Assembly: GCF_042477335.2 (NCBI RefSeq)
Contig: NC_091248.1
Location: 121,046,501-121,110,500, forward strand
Length of the DNA stretch: 64,000 nt
Reading direction: 5' to 3'
Source of the DNA: Ovis canadensis
Lineage: Eukaryota > Chordata > Mammalia > Artiodactyla > Bovidae
The notes beneath the pieces were generated by a model, which was given only the letters and a program-made list of their open reading frames with translations, was not told the origin of the DNA and did no database searches. A program made the position numbers and the translations under genes. The first letter of the stretch is position 1; the number at the start of each line of letters is the position of its first letter. Below are positions 1 through 10,721 of this stretch, piece after piece.

Positions 1-296
1 TGGCTTATGGACCCTTCCATATATCATGCTAACCTCTGCTTCTGTCTGTCTATCTCCTCTCTCTCTAACACTTCTGCCTCATTCTTTCCCTTATAAGACC
101 TTTTGTGATTACAATGGGCCCCTCAAGGTCACCTAGGATAATCTCCTCTTCTCAAGGCCTATAATTTAATGGTATCTAGAAAGTCTTTTCTGCCAGATAA
201 AGTAACATACAGGTTCCAGAGATTAGGACATGGACAACTGGGGGTGCCATTAATTTTTCTACCACTCACAGTATACGCTTCAAATTCAATAAAAAT
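1..296. other. Intergenic, no recognised feature
   Basis: A pyrimidine-rich stretch with CTCTCT runs. I recognise no exon or repeat family in it. Confidence 0.4.
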
Positions 297-1271
297 CTGT
301 ATGCAGGTCAAGAAGCAACCGTTAGAACTGGACATGGAACAACAGACTGGTTCCAAATCAGGAAAGGAGTATGGCAAGGCCCTATATTGTCACCCTGCCT
401 GTTTAACTTATATGCAGAGTATATCATGCAAAATGCTGGGCTGGATGAAGCATAAGTTGGAATCAAGATTGCTGGGAGAAATATCAATAACCTCAAATAT
501 GCAGATGACACCACGCTTATGGCAGAAAGCAAAGAAGAACCAAAGAGCCTCTTGATGAAAGTGAAAGAAGAGAGTGAAAAAGTTGGCTTAAAACTCAACA
601 TTCAGAAAACTAAGATCATGGCATCTGGCCCCATCATTTCATGGCAAGTAGATGAGGAAACAATGGAAATTGTGAGAGACTTTATATTTGGGGGGCTCCA
701 AAATCACTGCAGATGGTGACTGCAGCCATGAAATTAAAAGACGCTTGCTCCTTGGAAGAAACGCTATGACCAACCTAGATATTATATTGAAAATCACTTT
801 GCCAACAAAGGTCCGTATAGTAAAAGCTATGGTTTTTCCAGTAGTCATGTACGGATGTGAGAGTTGGACTATAAAGAAAGCTAAGCACTGAAGAATTGAT
901 GCCTTTGAACTGTGGTATTGGAGAAGACTCTTGAGAGTCTCTTGGACAGCAAGGAGATCAAACCAGTCCATCCTAAAGGAGATCAGTCCGGGGTGTTCAT
1001 TGGAAGGACTGATGCTAAAGCTGAAACTCCAATACTTTGGCTACCTGATGCAAAGAACTGACTCACTGGAAAAGACCCTGATGCTGGGAAAGATTGAAGG
1101 TGGAAGGAAAAGGGGATGACAGAGGATGAGATGGTTGTTTGGCATCACCAACTTAATGGACAAGAGTTTGAGTAGGCTCCGGGAGTTGGTGATGGACAGG
1201 GAAACCTGGCATGCTGCAGTCCATGGGGTCACAAAGAGTCGGACACAACTGAGCAACTGAACTGAACTGAT
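297..1271 (+). mobile_element. BovB LINE, 5'-truncated 3' third
   Basis: Decayed reverse transcriptase reading frames are visible, with fragments such as MEQQTGSKSGKEYGKA and [19 protein letters not shown] broken across frames. It ends in the BovB 3' tail, GAGCAACTGAACTGAACTGA. The element is inactive. Confidence 0.9.
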
Positions 1272-1509
1272 ACATATGTCTAAACTCATAAAATTGCATA
1301 ATTAAATATGGGAAGTATTTTTTGTGTATCAACTATTTTGACTCACATTGCAACACCTCGAAACTCAACTTGGATGCAACTCTTCTGGAAATTCATTACA
1401 TCCTCAGTATGAGTTAAGTGTTCTTTGTGGAAGTTCCATAAGATAGTCATTATGAGTACCAAGTCTAGATTTGCTTCTATCTGGGTTTGAATATCACCTT
1501 TTCATTTTA

Positions 1510-2080
1510 ACTTTTTGTCTTTTCTTGAAGTATAGCTGATTTACAACATTTCAGATAAAAATTTAAAATGAAAAAGGTGACATTCAAAACTGGTGCCTCA
1601 GGCAGTAAAGAATTTGCCTGCATTGCAGGAGACCTGGGCTCGATCCCTGGGTCAGGAACATTCCCCTGGAGAAGGGAATGCCTACCCACTCCAATATTCT
1701 TGCCTGGGAAAATCCCATGGAGAGAGGATCCTGGCAAGCTACAGTCCATGGAGTTGCAAAGTGTCAGACAAGACTGACTGACTAACACTTTCACTTTCAT
1801 ATCTATATATTCTTTTTCAGATTTCTTTCCATTATAGGTTATTACAAGATAGTGAATAGAATTCTCTGTGCTATACAGTACGTTCTTATTGGTTATTTAT
1901 TTCATATATAGCAGCATGTATCTTTTAATCCCAAATTCCTATTTTATCCCTCCCCCCGCCTTTCCCCTTTGGTAACCATAAGTTTCTGTGTCAGTGTGTC
2001 TATTTCTGCTTTGTTAATAAGTTTATTTGTATCATTTTTTAGATTCCACATCAAAGGGCTATCATATGTGATTATCACTT
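1510..2080 (-). mobile_element. L1 3' UTR fragment, split by a SINE
   Basis: The stretches 1517-1587 and 1800-2075 read as the reverse strand of the common artiodactyl L1 3' region (AAGTATAGCTGATTTACAAC, CTATACAGTACGTTC, TTTTAGATTCCACAT). A Bov-tA at 1588-1799 interrupts them. Confidence 0.65.
1588..1799 (+). mobile_element. Bov-tA SINE
   Basis: It carries a tRNA-derived head with a B-box-like GGCTCGATCCCTGGGTC. A BovB-derived tail follows (CCATGGAGTTGCAAAGTGTC), ending in a CACTTTCACTTTCAT run. Confidence 0.9.
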
Positions 2081-2184
2081 TTTATTCATTGGTTGTATGA
2101 CTTGAATAAGCTATTAAATCTCTCTTGAGTTTCCTTTCCTCAACTGTATTGTTGCTACATTTAGAGACAATAAGTTTGCTTAAG

Positions 2185-2415
2185 GACTTAAGTGGTCTGA
2201 TATCAGACAACTTAAGTTTGAAACCAAACTCTGTACATTACTCACTTTGCAACCTTGAGCCAGTTACCTTATCTCTCTGGGCCTCAAATTCCTCATCCAT
2301 AAAATGGGATAATACTTAAATTACATGATTTTTAAGGAATAGGTAAATTAGTATGTTAAGCACTTAGAATAGAGTCTGACTTGTAGCAAGAGCTCTGTAA
2401 ATATTTGTTCTTAGC
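2185..2415 (+). mobile_element. MIR SINE
   Basis: It contains the MIR core and tail signatures GAGCCAGTTACCTTATCTCT, CTCATCCATAAAATGGG and GCTCTGTAAATATTTG. It is an ancient mammalian element. Confidence 0.8.
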
Positions 2416-2867
2416 ATTGCTTCTGGTATTTGTAGAAGCTATACATAGTAATTCTGGGGTGTGTGATTCTCATCAGAAAAGGGACAACAGAAAATGAGCT
2501 CTGCTTCTGAGGTCTTTCACGGTGGGAGGGAGGGTCATATGTTAAAAGTACTCAGTGCATAAAAAAGTGATAAAAATGGAGAAGCACAATGATGTGGGAA
2601 CACTACATGGTAAGAGAGACAAGAAGTCTCCAGCAGCTACCATTAAGACAGAAGTGCTGGGATCAGGGCAGACATTAAGAGAAGTGTCAGTGGAACAGAA
2701 GATGTAAAACTTCTCCATCTCCTCTAAAAGAATAAAGATGTATGACATTATTTCAAACTTGCAGTCAAGCTCATATTTTATTATTGTAGGTATGTTTGTT
2801 TGGATGCTTTTAAAAATATATAGACAGAGAGAAACAGGTCTCAAACCTGCCAGTTTCATTTAGCTTT

Positions 2868-3062
2868 TTTTTTTTAAAGCCTTTTTGATGTGGGCCATTT
2901 TTAAAGTCTTAACTGAATGTGTTACACCATTGCTTTTGTTTTATGTTTCAGTTTTTTGGCTTTGAGGCATGTAGGATCTTAGCTCCCCAACCAGGGATCA
3001 AACTTGCGCCCCATGCATTGGAAGGGGAAGACTTAACCGCTGGACAGCCAGGGAAGTCCCTA
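2868..3062 (-). mobile_element. CHR-type tRNA-derived SINE
   Basis: It starts with a T-run (reversed poly-A), then GTAGGATCTTAGCTCCCCAA, CAGGGATCAAACTTGC and CCAGGGAAGTCCC, the reverse complement of the cetartiodactyl CHR head. Confidence 0.8.
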
Positions 3063-3489
3063 CCATTTAGGTTAACCTGGCAAAATCCTTGGCAATCCTC
3101 AATAAACACAAACTATTATTACAGTGCTGATCATGACCTATTAAATTTGTTTTTTGACTCTTCTCCCCCACTGTCCTCTGTCATATTCATCTCTGAATGC
3201 CCATCAACTAAAGCCTCTTTGTAATGATAGGTACTTAACCAATATTTGTAGACTGGATTAACTGAAGGGATTGGGAGGATGACGGGTGGAGAGATGAACA
3301 GACAGAAGAAAGGATGAATGCTGACATTGTTCACATCGGCTTTATGGAGAAACATGCTAGCATGGTCAGTCTTATAGAAGGCAAAACACACGCTTAGAGT
3401 GAGTGGGTCTTGTATCTCCCCACTCTGGAACTCTCCCTTTGGGTAGCCTCACCAGGGCTTTGTACTCACCAGGAGACAGTGAAATCACT

Positions 3490-3910
3490 AAAAACTCAGG
3501 GTCTAGAACCAGACGGCCTGTGTTCAAATTCTGACTCCATCCAGAGATATATTCACAGTAGAGTTAGTGACGCGAAGATTCAGGGTCCTTCACTTTACAG
3601 TCTCTTCCAAGGTTCTGCACCTGTATTTCACATTTGTAAACGCGTATTCTATTTGTGAAAGGTTCCCAATCCTATAAAACAAAACTTTCAGATTCCACAA
3701 AACCTGGATCTAAAGTTGGCTCCTCCAGTTACTGGCTATGTGACCTGGGCTCCATGTATTTATCTGCTATATGCCTCCATTTGCCCACTTGTTAAATGGA
3801 TTAAAACTGGAAACCTAGTTTGTGGGGTTAGTTTGAAGACTCAGTGAGTTGATATATGTGAAACGCTTAGCATGATGTCATGCACATAGTTTACTCGATG
3901 TGTGTTGGTT
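3490..3910 (+). mobile_element. Two MIR fragments
   Basis: 3490-3660 contains TCTAGAACCAGACGGCCTG and a tail-like TTTCACATTTGTAAAC. 3700-3910 contains CAGTTACTGGCTATGTGACC, CACTTGTTAAATGG and CGCTTAGCATGATG. Both are diverged. Confidence 0.65.
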
Positions 3911-3989
3911 TCTATAACTCCCTTTTCAGGTTGTCCCTTAACTTCCTGCCTGTCAGGTCCAGGGTAATCTTTCTCTTTGCAAATTTAGC

Positions 3990-5290
3990 CTGTGGCAAGC
4001 TCCTCCCTAATCCTTAATCCCTTCCCCCCTGCACCTGCAGGGGAGCCGCTGCAGGAGATCCCACCCATGACAAGGTCATGTGGAAGAGAACTGTTAAGCA
4101 AGGCTTCAGAACTCAAGGGGCTCCCTAGGCTTTCTCGAGCATCTACCCCAAAATAAGAATCTGTCTGTTTTACTGTTTCATGACTTTTACAAACTCCTCT
4201 GACATTAACAGGGGGCTATCCCTGACCACCTTTCTCTGGAGAAAATCAACTTAGGGCTTGCTTGGCAGGTATATCCAGACTCTTGCAGCAATGCATACAA
4301 TTATTTACAGCCCCCCAACTGTGAGAAGCACGAAAGCCTAAAACATAGAGCCTTTGAAAGAGTTAAAAGTTATTAGAGTAGTGCTGGTGTAGGATTTCAT
4401 TATTGGGCCAATGTTTGGTGCTAAGTTCCCGTATCTCTTATCCACTGTGCACCTGGGAATGCATTAGTTAACACAGTGACAATGCAAGAAAAAGAAGTGT
4501 AGCCTTGAATTTAACCATATCAGACTTTTGAGCTAATTGGTTCTTTCTTGTAACTCACTGCACCTTTGCTCTGTGAAAAATGTAACTCTGTTTGGCATTT
4601 TCTGAGGCCGACATAGATTAGAAATATAAAGAAAAAAACACTTTGAGGGAAAATAAGTTTTCTGGTTGAGCAGCCTTTATCAAAAGAGGGTCATAAAACG
4701 TTCACAGGCCTCCAAGGCCAGAAGATACCGTACACAACATATTTGTGGGAAAGGTATGCAGAAAAATCCCGGTTTCGATAAGGGCAAAACTGCTGGAATA
4801 TTTGGGCTGACTCTGTATGACCTTGCATCTTTCATTTCCCTCTGTGTATAAGCAAGGTATAAAAGTACCTTTTGAAAAATAAAGCTTTTGGGCCTCGCAG
4901 AAGCTTGGTCACCCCGTGTTTTTTCTTCTCTCTCTCTCTCTCTCCCTCTCCCTCTCTTTTTCAGGCTGATCCCTTGGAGCATGGGGGCTCCCTCCGTTCA
5001 CTTATCTGCCCGGGTTTCTAAGACCTGAACGGGAAGACATTCTGCGTCTTCACTCCCTCAGGAGACCGGGAGGGTACCTGCGGCCTCCGTGAACAGGGCA
5101 AATTTCTTGTCTTGAAGTTTTATTGATTCTCCATGTAAACCAAGGAATATCAGCCTCTTTCTCGCCTCTATTTTCTTATCTACAACATTCTTATCTATCT
5201 CTCTCTCTCTAAATCAATCGCAATTGCTGACGCCGTTTCTCCTTCGGGTTTCCCTGGATCCTGTGGGGGCTGGACCCCAGCGTGCACCTG
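3990..5290 (+). mobile_element. Probable solo ERVK-type LTR
   Basis: The region resembles bovine betaretrovirus-like LTRs. It starts TGTGGCAAGC near 3990. It has TATAAAA at 4858-4864 followed only 14 bases later by AATAAA at 4878-4883, then a CT-rich R/U5 and a GC-rich end near GGGGCTGGACCCCAG. No gag, pol or env sequence adjoins it, so I read it as a solo LTR. Its exact ends and target duplication were not resolved. Confidence 0.5.
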
Positions 5291-5672
5291 AGCACATTCT
5301 CTGCTGTGAGCCTCCTGGGTGGTTTACAATCTGATTTTATCAACCCCTCTTTGATTTCTTAAACCTACTATACTTGTTCATCATTTAAAGCACATGACAG
5401 GTTGGTTTTTTTCCCTTTAGGAGCCATCTGCTTAATGGGTTTTCTGAACAATAACACAGGGAAGATGATAGCATTATCCTGAAAACTTTTGTTATAAACA
5501 GCATTTTGAAAACACTCATACATACAAAACTGTGGCCACTAATTAGCTTCTATCTTGCCCCTGAAATATTGATCTTTTCAGATATATTCAGCCCCATGAG
5601 TACTGATACCTCTATGTCAACTGTGGAACCAGCTTGGAACACATGGATTTTTGCCTGATACATTTGTCTAGC

Positions 5673-5893
5673 AGGTTTCCCGGGTGGCGCTAGTGGTAAA
5701 GAACTTGCCTGCCAATGCAGAAGACATAGGAGACACAGGTTCGACCCCTGGGTCAGGAAGATCCCCTGGAGGAGGGCATGGCAACCTACTCCAGTATTCT
5801 TGCCTGAAGAATCCCATGGACAGCAGAGCCTGGCGGGCTATAGTCCATGGGGTCACAAAGAGTCAGACACGACTGAAACAACTTAGCATGCAC
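5673..5893 (+). mobile_element. Bov-tA SINE
   Basis: It has the tRNA head GGTTTCCCGGGTGGCGCTAG, the B box GGTTCGACCCCTGGGTC and the tail AGTCAGACACGACTGA. It is well conserved, so relatively young. Confidence 0.9.
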
Positions 5894-6324
5894 ACAGGCA
5901 TTTGCCTGGTTCCTGGTTTTAAGCTAAACCCAGGGAAATGTATAAGAAAACACACTGCTGCCCGGTTTGCCTGATACTCTTCATCTCCGTCCAAATCTTC
6001 TATGCAGTTTGGGTAGCAGTTAAGGGGACAGAGTTGTGGTGACTGATTGGCTTAATGGTTCTCAAACCACATCACTTTCTAGAACAGATAGTCATTGCTA
6101 TTTAAGTCAGGATTATTGAACCAATGTCTGCAAATGTTCAAGTCAGGTTAACATACCCAGGAGTCCTATAACCAAATATACATGACAGAGTAAAAGACAA
6201 ATGATGGTCATTCATACTGGTCCTTAGGTCATCCTCACCATGTTTCATTATTCCGTCATTTTCCATGGTATCTTGACAAATATGTGACCACTGCTTTCTC
6301 TTCTTCTTCTTTTTCTCTCTCTTT

Positions 6325-6425
6325 TTTTTTTCTTTTGGCCTTACCATGTAGCATGTGAATCTTAGTTCCCTGATGAAGAATTGAACCCATACCCCCTCCA
6401 TTGGAAGTGTGGATTCTTTTCTTAT
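6325..6425 (-). mobile_element. Truncated CHR-type SINE
   Basis: It reads T-run, then GTGAATCTTAGTTCCCTGAT and AATTGAACCCATACCCCCTC: a reversed CHR head cut short by the adjacent BovB. Confidence 0.65.
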
Positions 6426-6427
6426 TG

Positions 6428-6712
6428 GTTATCAATCCTGAATATTTACTGGAGGGACTGCTGCTGAGGCTGAATCTCCAGTATTCTGGCCACCTGATGC
6501 AAAGAGCCAACTCACTGGAAAAGATTCTGATGCTGGGAAGGATTGAAGACAGGAAGAGAAGGGGATGACAGAAGGTGAGATGGTTAGATGGCATCACCAA
6601 CTAAATAGACATGAGTTTGAGCAGACTCCAGGAGTTGGTGATGAACAGGGAAGTCTGGTGTAGTCAACAGAGTCGCTTGCAAAGAGTCAGACATGACTGA
6701 GCAACTGAACAA
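6428..6712 (+). mobile_element. BovB LINE 3' end
   Basis: It spans AATCCTGAATATTTACTGG to GACTGAGCAACTGAACAACA, the last about 280 bases of BovB. Confidence 0.85.
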
Positions 6713-6732
6713 CAATGAATTACTTAATTTGA

Positions 6733-6925
6733 CTGCACTGAGTTTTAGTTGAGGCACAGGGGATCCTTGATCTTCACTAAGGCATGTGGGGTCTTTAGCT
6801 GGGGCAAGTGAACTCTTAGTTGTGGCACATGGGATCTAGTTCCTTGATGAGGGATCGAACCAGGTACCCTGAAATGGGAGTATGAAGTCTTAGCCACTGG
6901 ACCTCCAGGGAACTCCCATGTGACC
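6733..6925 (-). mobile_element. CHR-type SINE
   Basis: It contains AGTTGTGGCACATGGGATCT, GAGGGATCGAACCAGG and CCAGGGAACTCCC on the reverse strand. Confidence 0.75.
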
Positions 6926-7271
6926 ATCACTTTAAAAATAGTAATAATTTTATACTAAAATAGAGGTAAATATCATTGTGCAGTACCTTTCAAAATTATG
7001 TTCAACAGGCAATAATCTGTCTTACATCTCAGGACTTCCCCACATGATAAAGTTACACTGAAACATCCTGAAGCCCAGTGAAATGGCACTGAGAACTCAG
7101 CACAACCCATCTAAGTAGTGTATCTTCACTTCTCATCTGGCCCTCCCAGGTGAAATGCCACTACACCCTGAGCTCAGAAAGCAATTTTACCCCACAGTTT
7201 CAAATATACTTTTAACCAAAATGAATCCCGACACTTTCAACCTGTACTATCCCTTTCCAAACACAGTCTGT

Positions 7272-7503
7272 ATGCTGCTGCTACTGCTGATAAATTGCAT
7301 CAGTCGTGTCTGACTCTGTGCGACCCCATAGATGGCAGCCCACCAGGCTCCCCCATCCCTGGGATTCTCCAGGCAAGAACACTGGAGTGGGTTGCCATTT
7401 CCTTCTCCAATGCATGAAAGTGAAAAGTGAAAGGGAAGTCGCTCAGTCGTGTCTGACTCCTAGCGACCCCATGGACTGCAGCCTACCAGGCTCCTCGGAT
7501 TCT
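7272..7503 (-). mobile_element. Bov-A2 SINE
   Basis: Two BovB-tail-derived modules in reverse orientation (CAGTCGTGTCTGACTCTGTG, CCATTTCCTTCTCCAATGCA, CAGTCGTGTCTGACTCC), preceded by a TGCTGCTGCTACTGC run. Confidence 0.85.
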
Positions 7504-7517
7504 CAAAAGAAAAACAG

Positions 7518-7935
7518 AACCTGTAGGGTGTGTGTTGAGGAGAGGGGACTAGTTGTTGGGAGGGGAGGTGTGTGTGTGGGGGGGTGAGTGTGTTGGGGTA
7601 TGTGTGGGAGAGTGTGTATTGGGGTGTATAGGGGTGGGTGGGTATTGGGGTGTGTCTGGGGTCTCTGTGGATGTACGGGGGGGTATGGTTGTGTGGGGGG
7701 TAGGTGTTGGGGAGGCGGGTGTTAGGGTTTGTGGGGGTGTGGGGGGTGTGTGTGGGTGTTGGGGTGTGTTGGGATGGTGGTTGTTGGGGTGTGTTGGGGT
7801 GGTGGATGTTAGGGTATGTGGGGGTATGTGGGAGGGCATGTGTGGGTGTGGGTGTGTGGGGGTGGGTGGGTTTTGGGATGTGTCTGGGGTGTATGTGGGT
7901 GCATGGAGGTGTGTGTGTGTGGGGGTGTATGTCTG
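7518..7935 (+). repeat. G/T-rich low-complexity tract
   Basis: About 400 bases of irregular GTGTGGGG, TTGGGG and GGTGTG units with many G3-G5 runs on the plus strand. Long open frames here are products of composition. A (GA) stretch follows at 7935-7950. Confidence 0.85.
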
Positions 7936-7954
7936 AGAGAGACAGAGAGAGTTT

Positions 7955-7974
7955 TTGTTGTTGTTGTTGTTGTT
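7955..7974 (+). repeat. (TTG)n microsatellite
   Basis: Six consecutive TTG-type units follow the G/T tract. Confidence 0.85.
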
Positions 7975-8219
7975 TTAAGAATTTGATTCATATAATTGCA
8001 GAGACTGGCCAGTTTGAAATCTATGCAGCAGGTCAGCACACTGAAGATCCAGGAAAGAGCTGATGTCGCAGATTAGGTCTGAAGGCATTCTAGAGGTAAA
8101 ATCTCCTCTTCCTTGGGTGGCCTTAGTCCTTTCTCTTAAGGCTTTCATCTGATTTGATGAGATCTGCCCACGTTATGGAGGGTAATTAGCTTTACTCAAT
8201 GTCTATTGATTTAAAAATA

Positions 8220-8625
8220 GCTTCACAGTAAGTCAGAGAAAGAGAAATATGGTATGATATCCCTTACACACAGAATCTAAAAAGAAATGGTACAAATGAA
8301 CTTACAAAACAGAAACAGACTCACATATTTAGAGAAGGAGCTTATGGTTACAGGAGGCAGGGGGAAGAAACAGGGAGTGTGGGATCAACATGTACACACT
8401 GCTGTATTTTAAGTGGCTAGCCAACAGGGGCCTACTGTACAGCACAGGGAACTCTCCCGATGTTATGTGGCAGCCTGGATGCAGGGGAGTTTAGGGGAGA
8501 AGGGATGCGTGCCTATTCTGTCGCTTTGCTGTGCACCTGAAATTATAACACTGTTAATCAGCTCTACTCCAGTATAAAATTAAAAGTTTAAATAAAAATA
8601 AAATTTAGAAAATAAATAAGGCTTC
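8220..8625 (+). mobile_element. L1 3' UTR fragment
   Basis: It contains AAGTCAGAGAAAGAGAAATA, the ATATCCCTTACACACAGAATC stretch, CTACTGTACAGCACAGGGAA and an A-rich tail. Confidence 0.8.
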
Positions 8626-8773
8626 ACCGTGACATTGAGACTTATACTTAACCCGAAACTAGGTACTTTGGTCTAGCCAAATTGACAAACAAAATAAACC
8701 ATCAAACTAGCCATGACCTGCACAATACATAAGATACATCATGTGCACTGAAGGTTCTAAATATTGTAGTTTC

Positions 8774-8892
8774 CTATGGCAACCCACTCCAGTATTCTTG
8801 CCTGGAAAATTCCATGGACAGAGGAGCCTGGTGGGCTACTAAAGTCCCTGGGGTCCCAGAGTCAGACACGACTGAGAACACACGCACACATT
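8774..8892 (+). mobile_element. Bov-tA SINE, 3' part
   Basis: It begins TATGGCAACCCACTCCAGT and ends AGTCAGACACGACTGAGAAC. The tRNA head is missing. Confidence 0.8.
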
Positions 8893-10560
8893 CACGCCCT
8901 CCAATGGAAGAATACAGAGTCAACAGATTCTCCTAATTCATCAGCTGTCCCTTTTGGAGAACTGCTTTGTCGGAAATATGCTAGAGGTAGGTCCTCAACA
9001 ATGTGATTATGCCTTCAAAGGGAGTTAAACCTCAGCAGGGAATTCTTCCTGGATTTCCCGTGGAAGAGAATGGACACTTTCTAGATTCCTTTGCCCCGAT
9101 TCCTCTTTGATCTCAGCTAGCAGGTCCCTCTGATGAAACTTATACAAGCAAGTAAGAGAAGGAGCAGGTGCAAAGAAAATTACATTGTTGAAGAATGTTG
9201 AAAGAATGCTGATTACAGAAAACTACAATGCTGAAGAAGGAGGGTCACCGTGACCAGGGCCAGGTGGAATGAAAGCATTGTTCTTGAGTACACTGAATGG
9301 AAACAAAGAAGAAAGCATGTGACCACAATAATAGCTGGAGTTACAAGTGAGGAATGACATGAGTAATGTCAAGTTCAGAGGAATGAGTAGGGAAATGCAG
9401 GAGTACAATAAGCAGGCAGAGCAATCCACAAAGATATATTCAGAAACAGAGGCATACACCTGGACTTTAAATCTGAATTCTGGCTCTGGAGATATACATA
9501 GGCAACTCTCAGAACCCTGATTTTCACCTTCATGCCAGGGAAAGTCTTCCCATACTGCCATCTGTCATGCAAAGGATAGGAACAAATTCCACAATGTCAT
9601 GACATCATAGGTAAAGGAATAGATTTAACTGAATAAAAACTATCACAATGCCAGTGCCATCAAGAGCCAGTTTCCCTCTCATCCTAGGGAGAGAATCTCT
9701 CATTCCTGCCAGAGCAATCTCTGGACACTGCTTGGGTTCTGTTCTAATGGAGACAATCCTTCCCACTGTGGGTCTTCCTGTGTGTCTCATGCTATAATAC
9801 AGCAGTAAAAACGTGGCCACCTCAGTGGTGAAATAAGCAGACTCTTCAGTGCTCAGATGTCTGATTTAGGGATGCCAACTATGTACAGAAATTGTCTAGA
9901 GTTAAAATACTGCCTGCACTGGGGACTCTGGGGCAGCTGGGGATCTTGGGCATCTGTAGGACGTATCATTAACCCTGAAGTTAAGAAGGACTCTATAATC
10001 ACAAACATATTCAAGTCACCCAGTGTTGTGACCTCAATTTTCCATCATCCAGAGCAGCCTATCTCTAGCTCCCCCCACCATATGATTTTTGGTAGCCCTT
10101 GGGGAGACCTTGATTACCTTGGTTTCTGAAGAAAGGATTTGAACATGTCCTGCTGAACTTAATAAGGGGATCAAGTAAACATGCCACAGACTGAGATCTG
10201 AAATCTGCTCCCATAGCTGGATTCTCTGGCTCCAGAGACTATCGGAGCAGTGACTGAAGCTAAGACCATGTAGAGCAGGACACACCGGCATGGAAGGATG
10301 AGAAAGAAATCATTTCTGGCAACTAGGGAAAGTTTGGTATATGTTCTGAGGTCCTGGCCATTCTGAGAAACTCTAATAGTGAGAAAACGAGGAAGGGTAA
10401 TCTAATTCCTTTCCCAGACTCTTAACACTCAAGCTGAATGTTGACTTTTTCCATAGACAAACAAACTTCAGCTCAACAAGGAAAGATCATGAGCGGGGAG
10501 GATAAATGTATGATTGACAACATGGATCTGCTTGGCAGCTCTCCACTTCCTTGATCTGCG
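8893..10560. other. PIP 5' flank, no recognised repeat
   Basis: About 1.7 kb of apparently unique sequence upstream of PIP. I see no exon and no clear repeat. It is the natural place for PIP regulatory elements. Confidence 0.4.
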
Positions 10561-10567
10561 TATAAAG
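10561..10567 (+). promoter_or_regulatory. PIP: TATA box of PIP
   Basis: TATAAAG lies 66 bases upstream of the start codon. This predicts transcription starting near 10590 and a 5' UTR of roughly 35 bases. The two paralogues have a TATA-like box at nearly the same distance. Confidence 0.75.
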
Positions 10568-10626
10568 ACTGTGCTGAGCACCTGGGATCCTACGTCTCTA
10601 GGACATCACATTCTGTCTCATTCAGC

Positions 10627-10721
10627 ATGTACTCTCTCCATCTCCTGCTCAGGGCCAGCCCTGCTGCCCTGCTTCTGATTCTTTGCCTGCAGCTGGGGAC
10701 CACCAAAGCTCAGGAAGACAC
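10627..10721 (+). CDS. PIP: PIP exon 1 coding part (signal peptide)
   Basis: It begins at ATG 10627 (MYSLHLLLRASPAALLL) and ends after two bases of codon 32 at donor GTGAGC (10722). It is 95 bases long, exactly as in the two paralogues downstream. It encodes the whole signal peptide and the first mature residues QED. Confidence 0.94.

Noticed and set aside
5673..5760. tRNA gene signals in SINE heads
   Set aside because: The B-box-like motif GGTTCGA..CC belongs to tRNA-derived SINEs; there is no complete cloverleaf and each copy continues into a BovB-derived tail.
5684..5974. Frames reading MALVVKNLPANAEDIGDTGS and similar, repeated at many loci
   Set aside because: This is the usual translation of Bov-tA SINE sequence, seen again at 1568, 23418, 38016, 50284 and 62544; not protein-coding.
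7549..8063. Overlapping long open frames on both strands in the G/T-rich tract
   Set aside because: Translations are Gly/Val/Cys or Thr/Pro/His runs caused purely by low-complexity composition.
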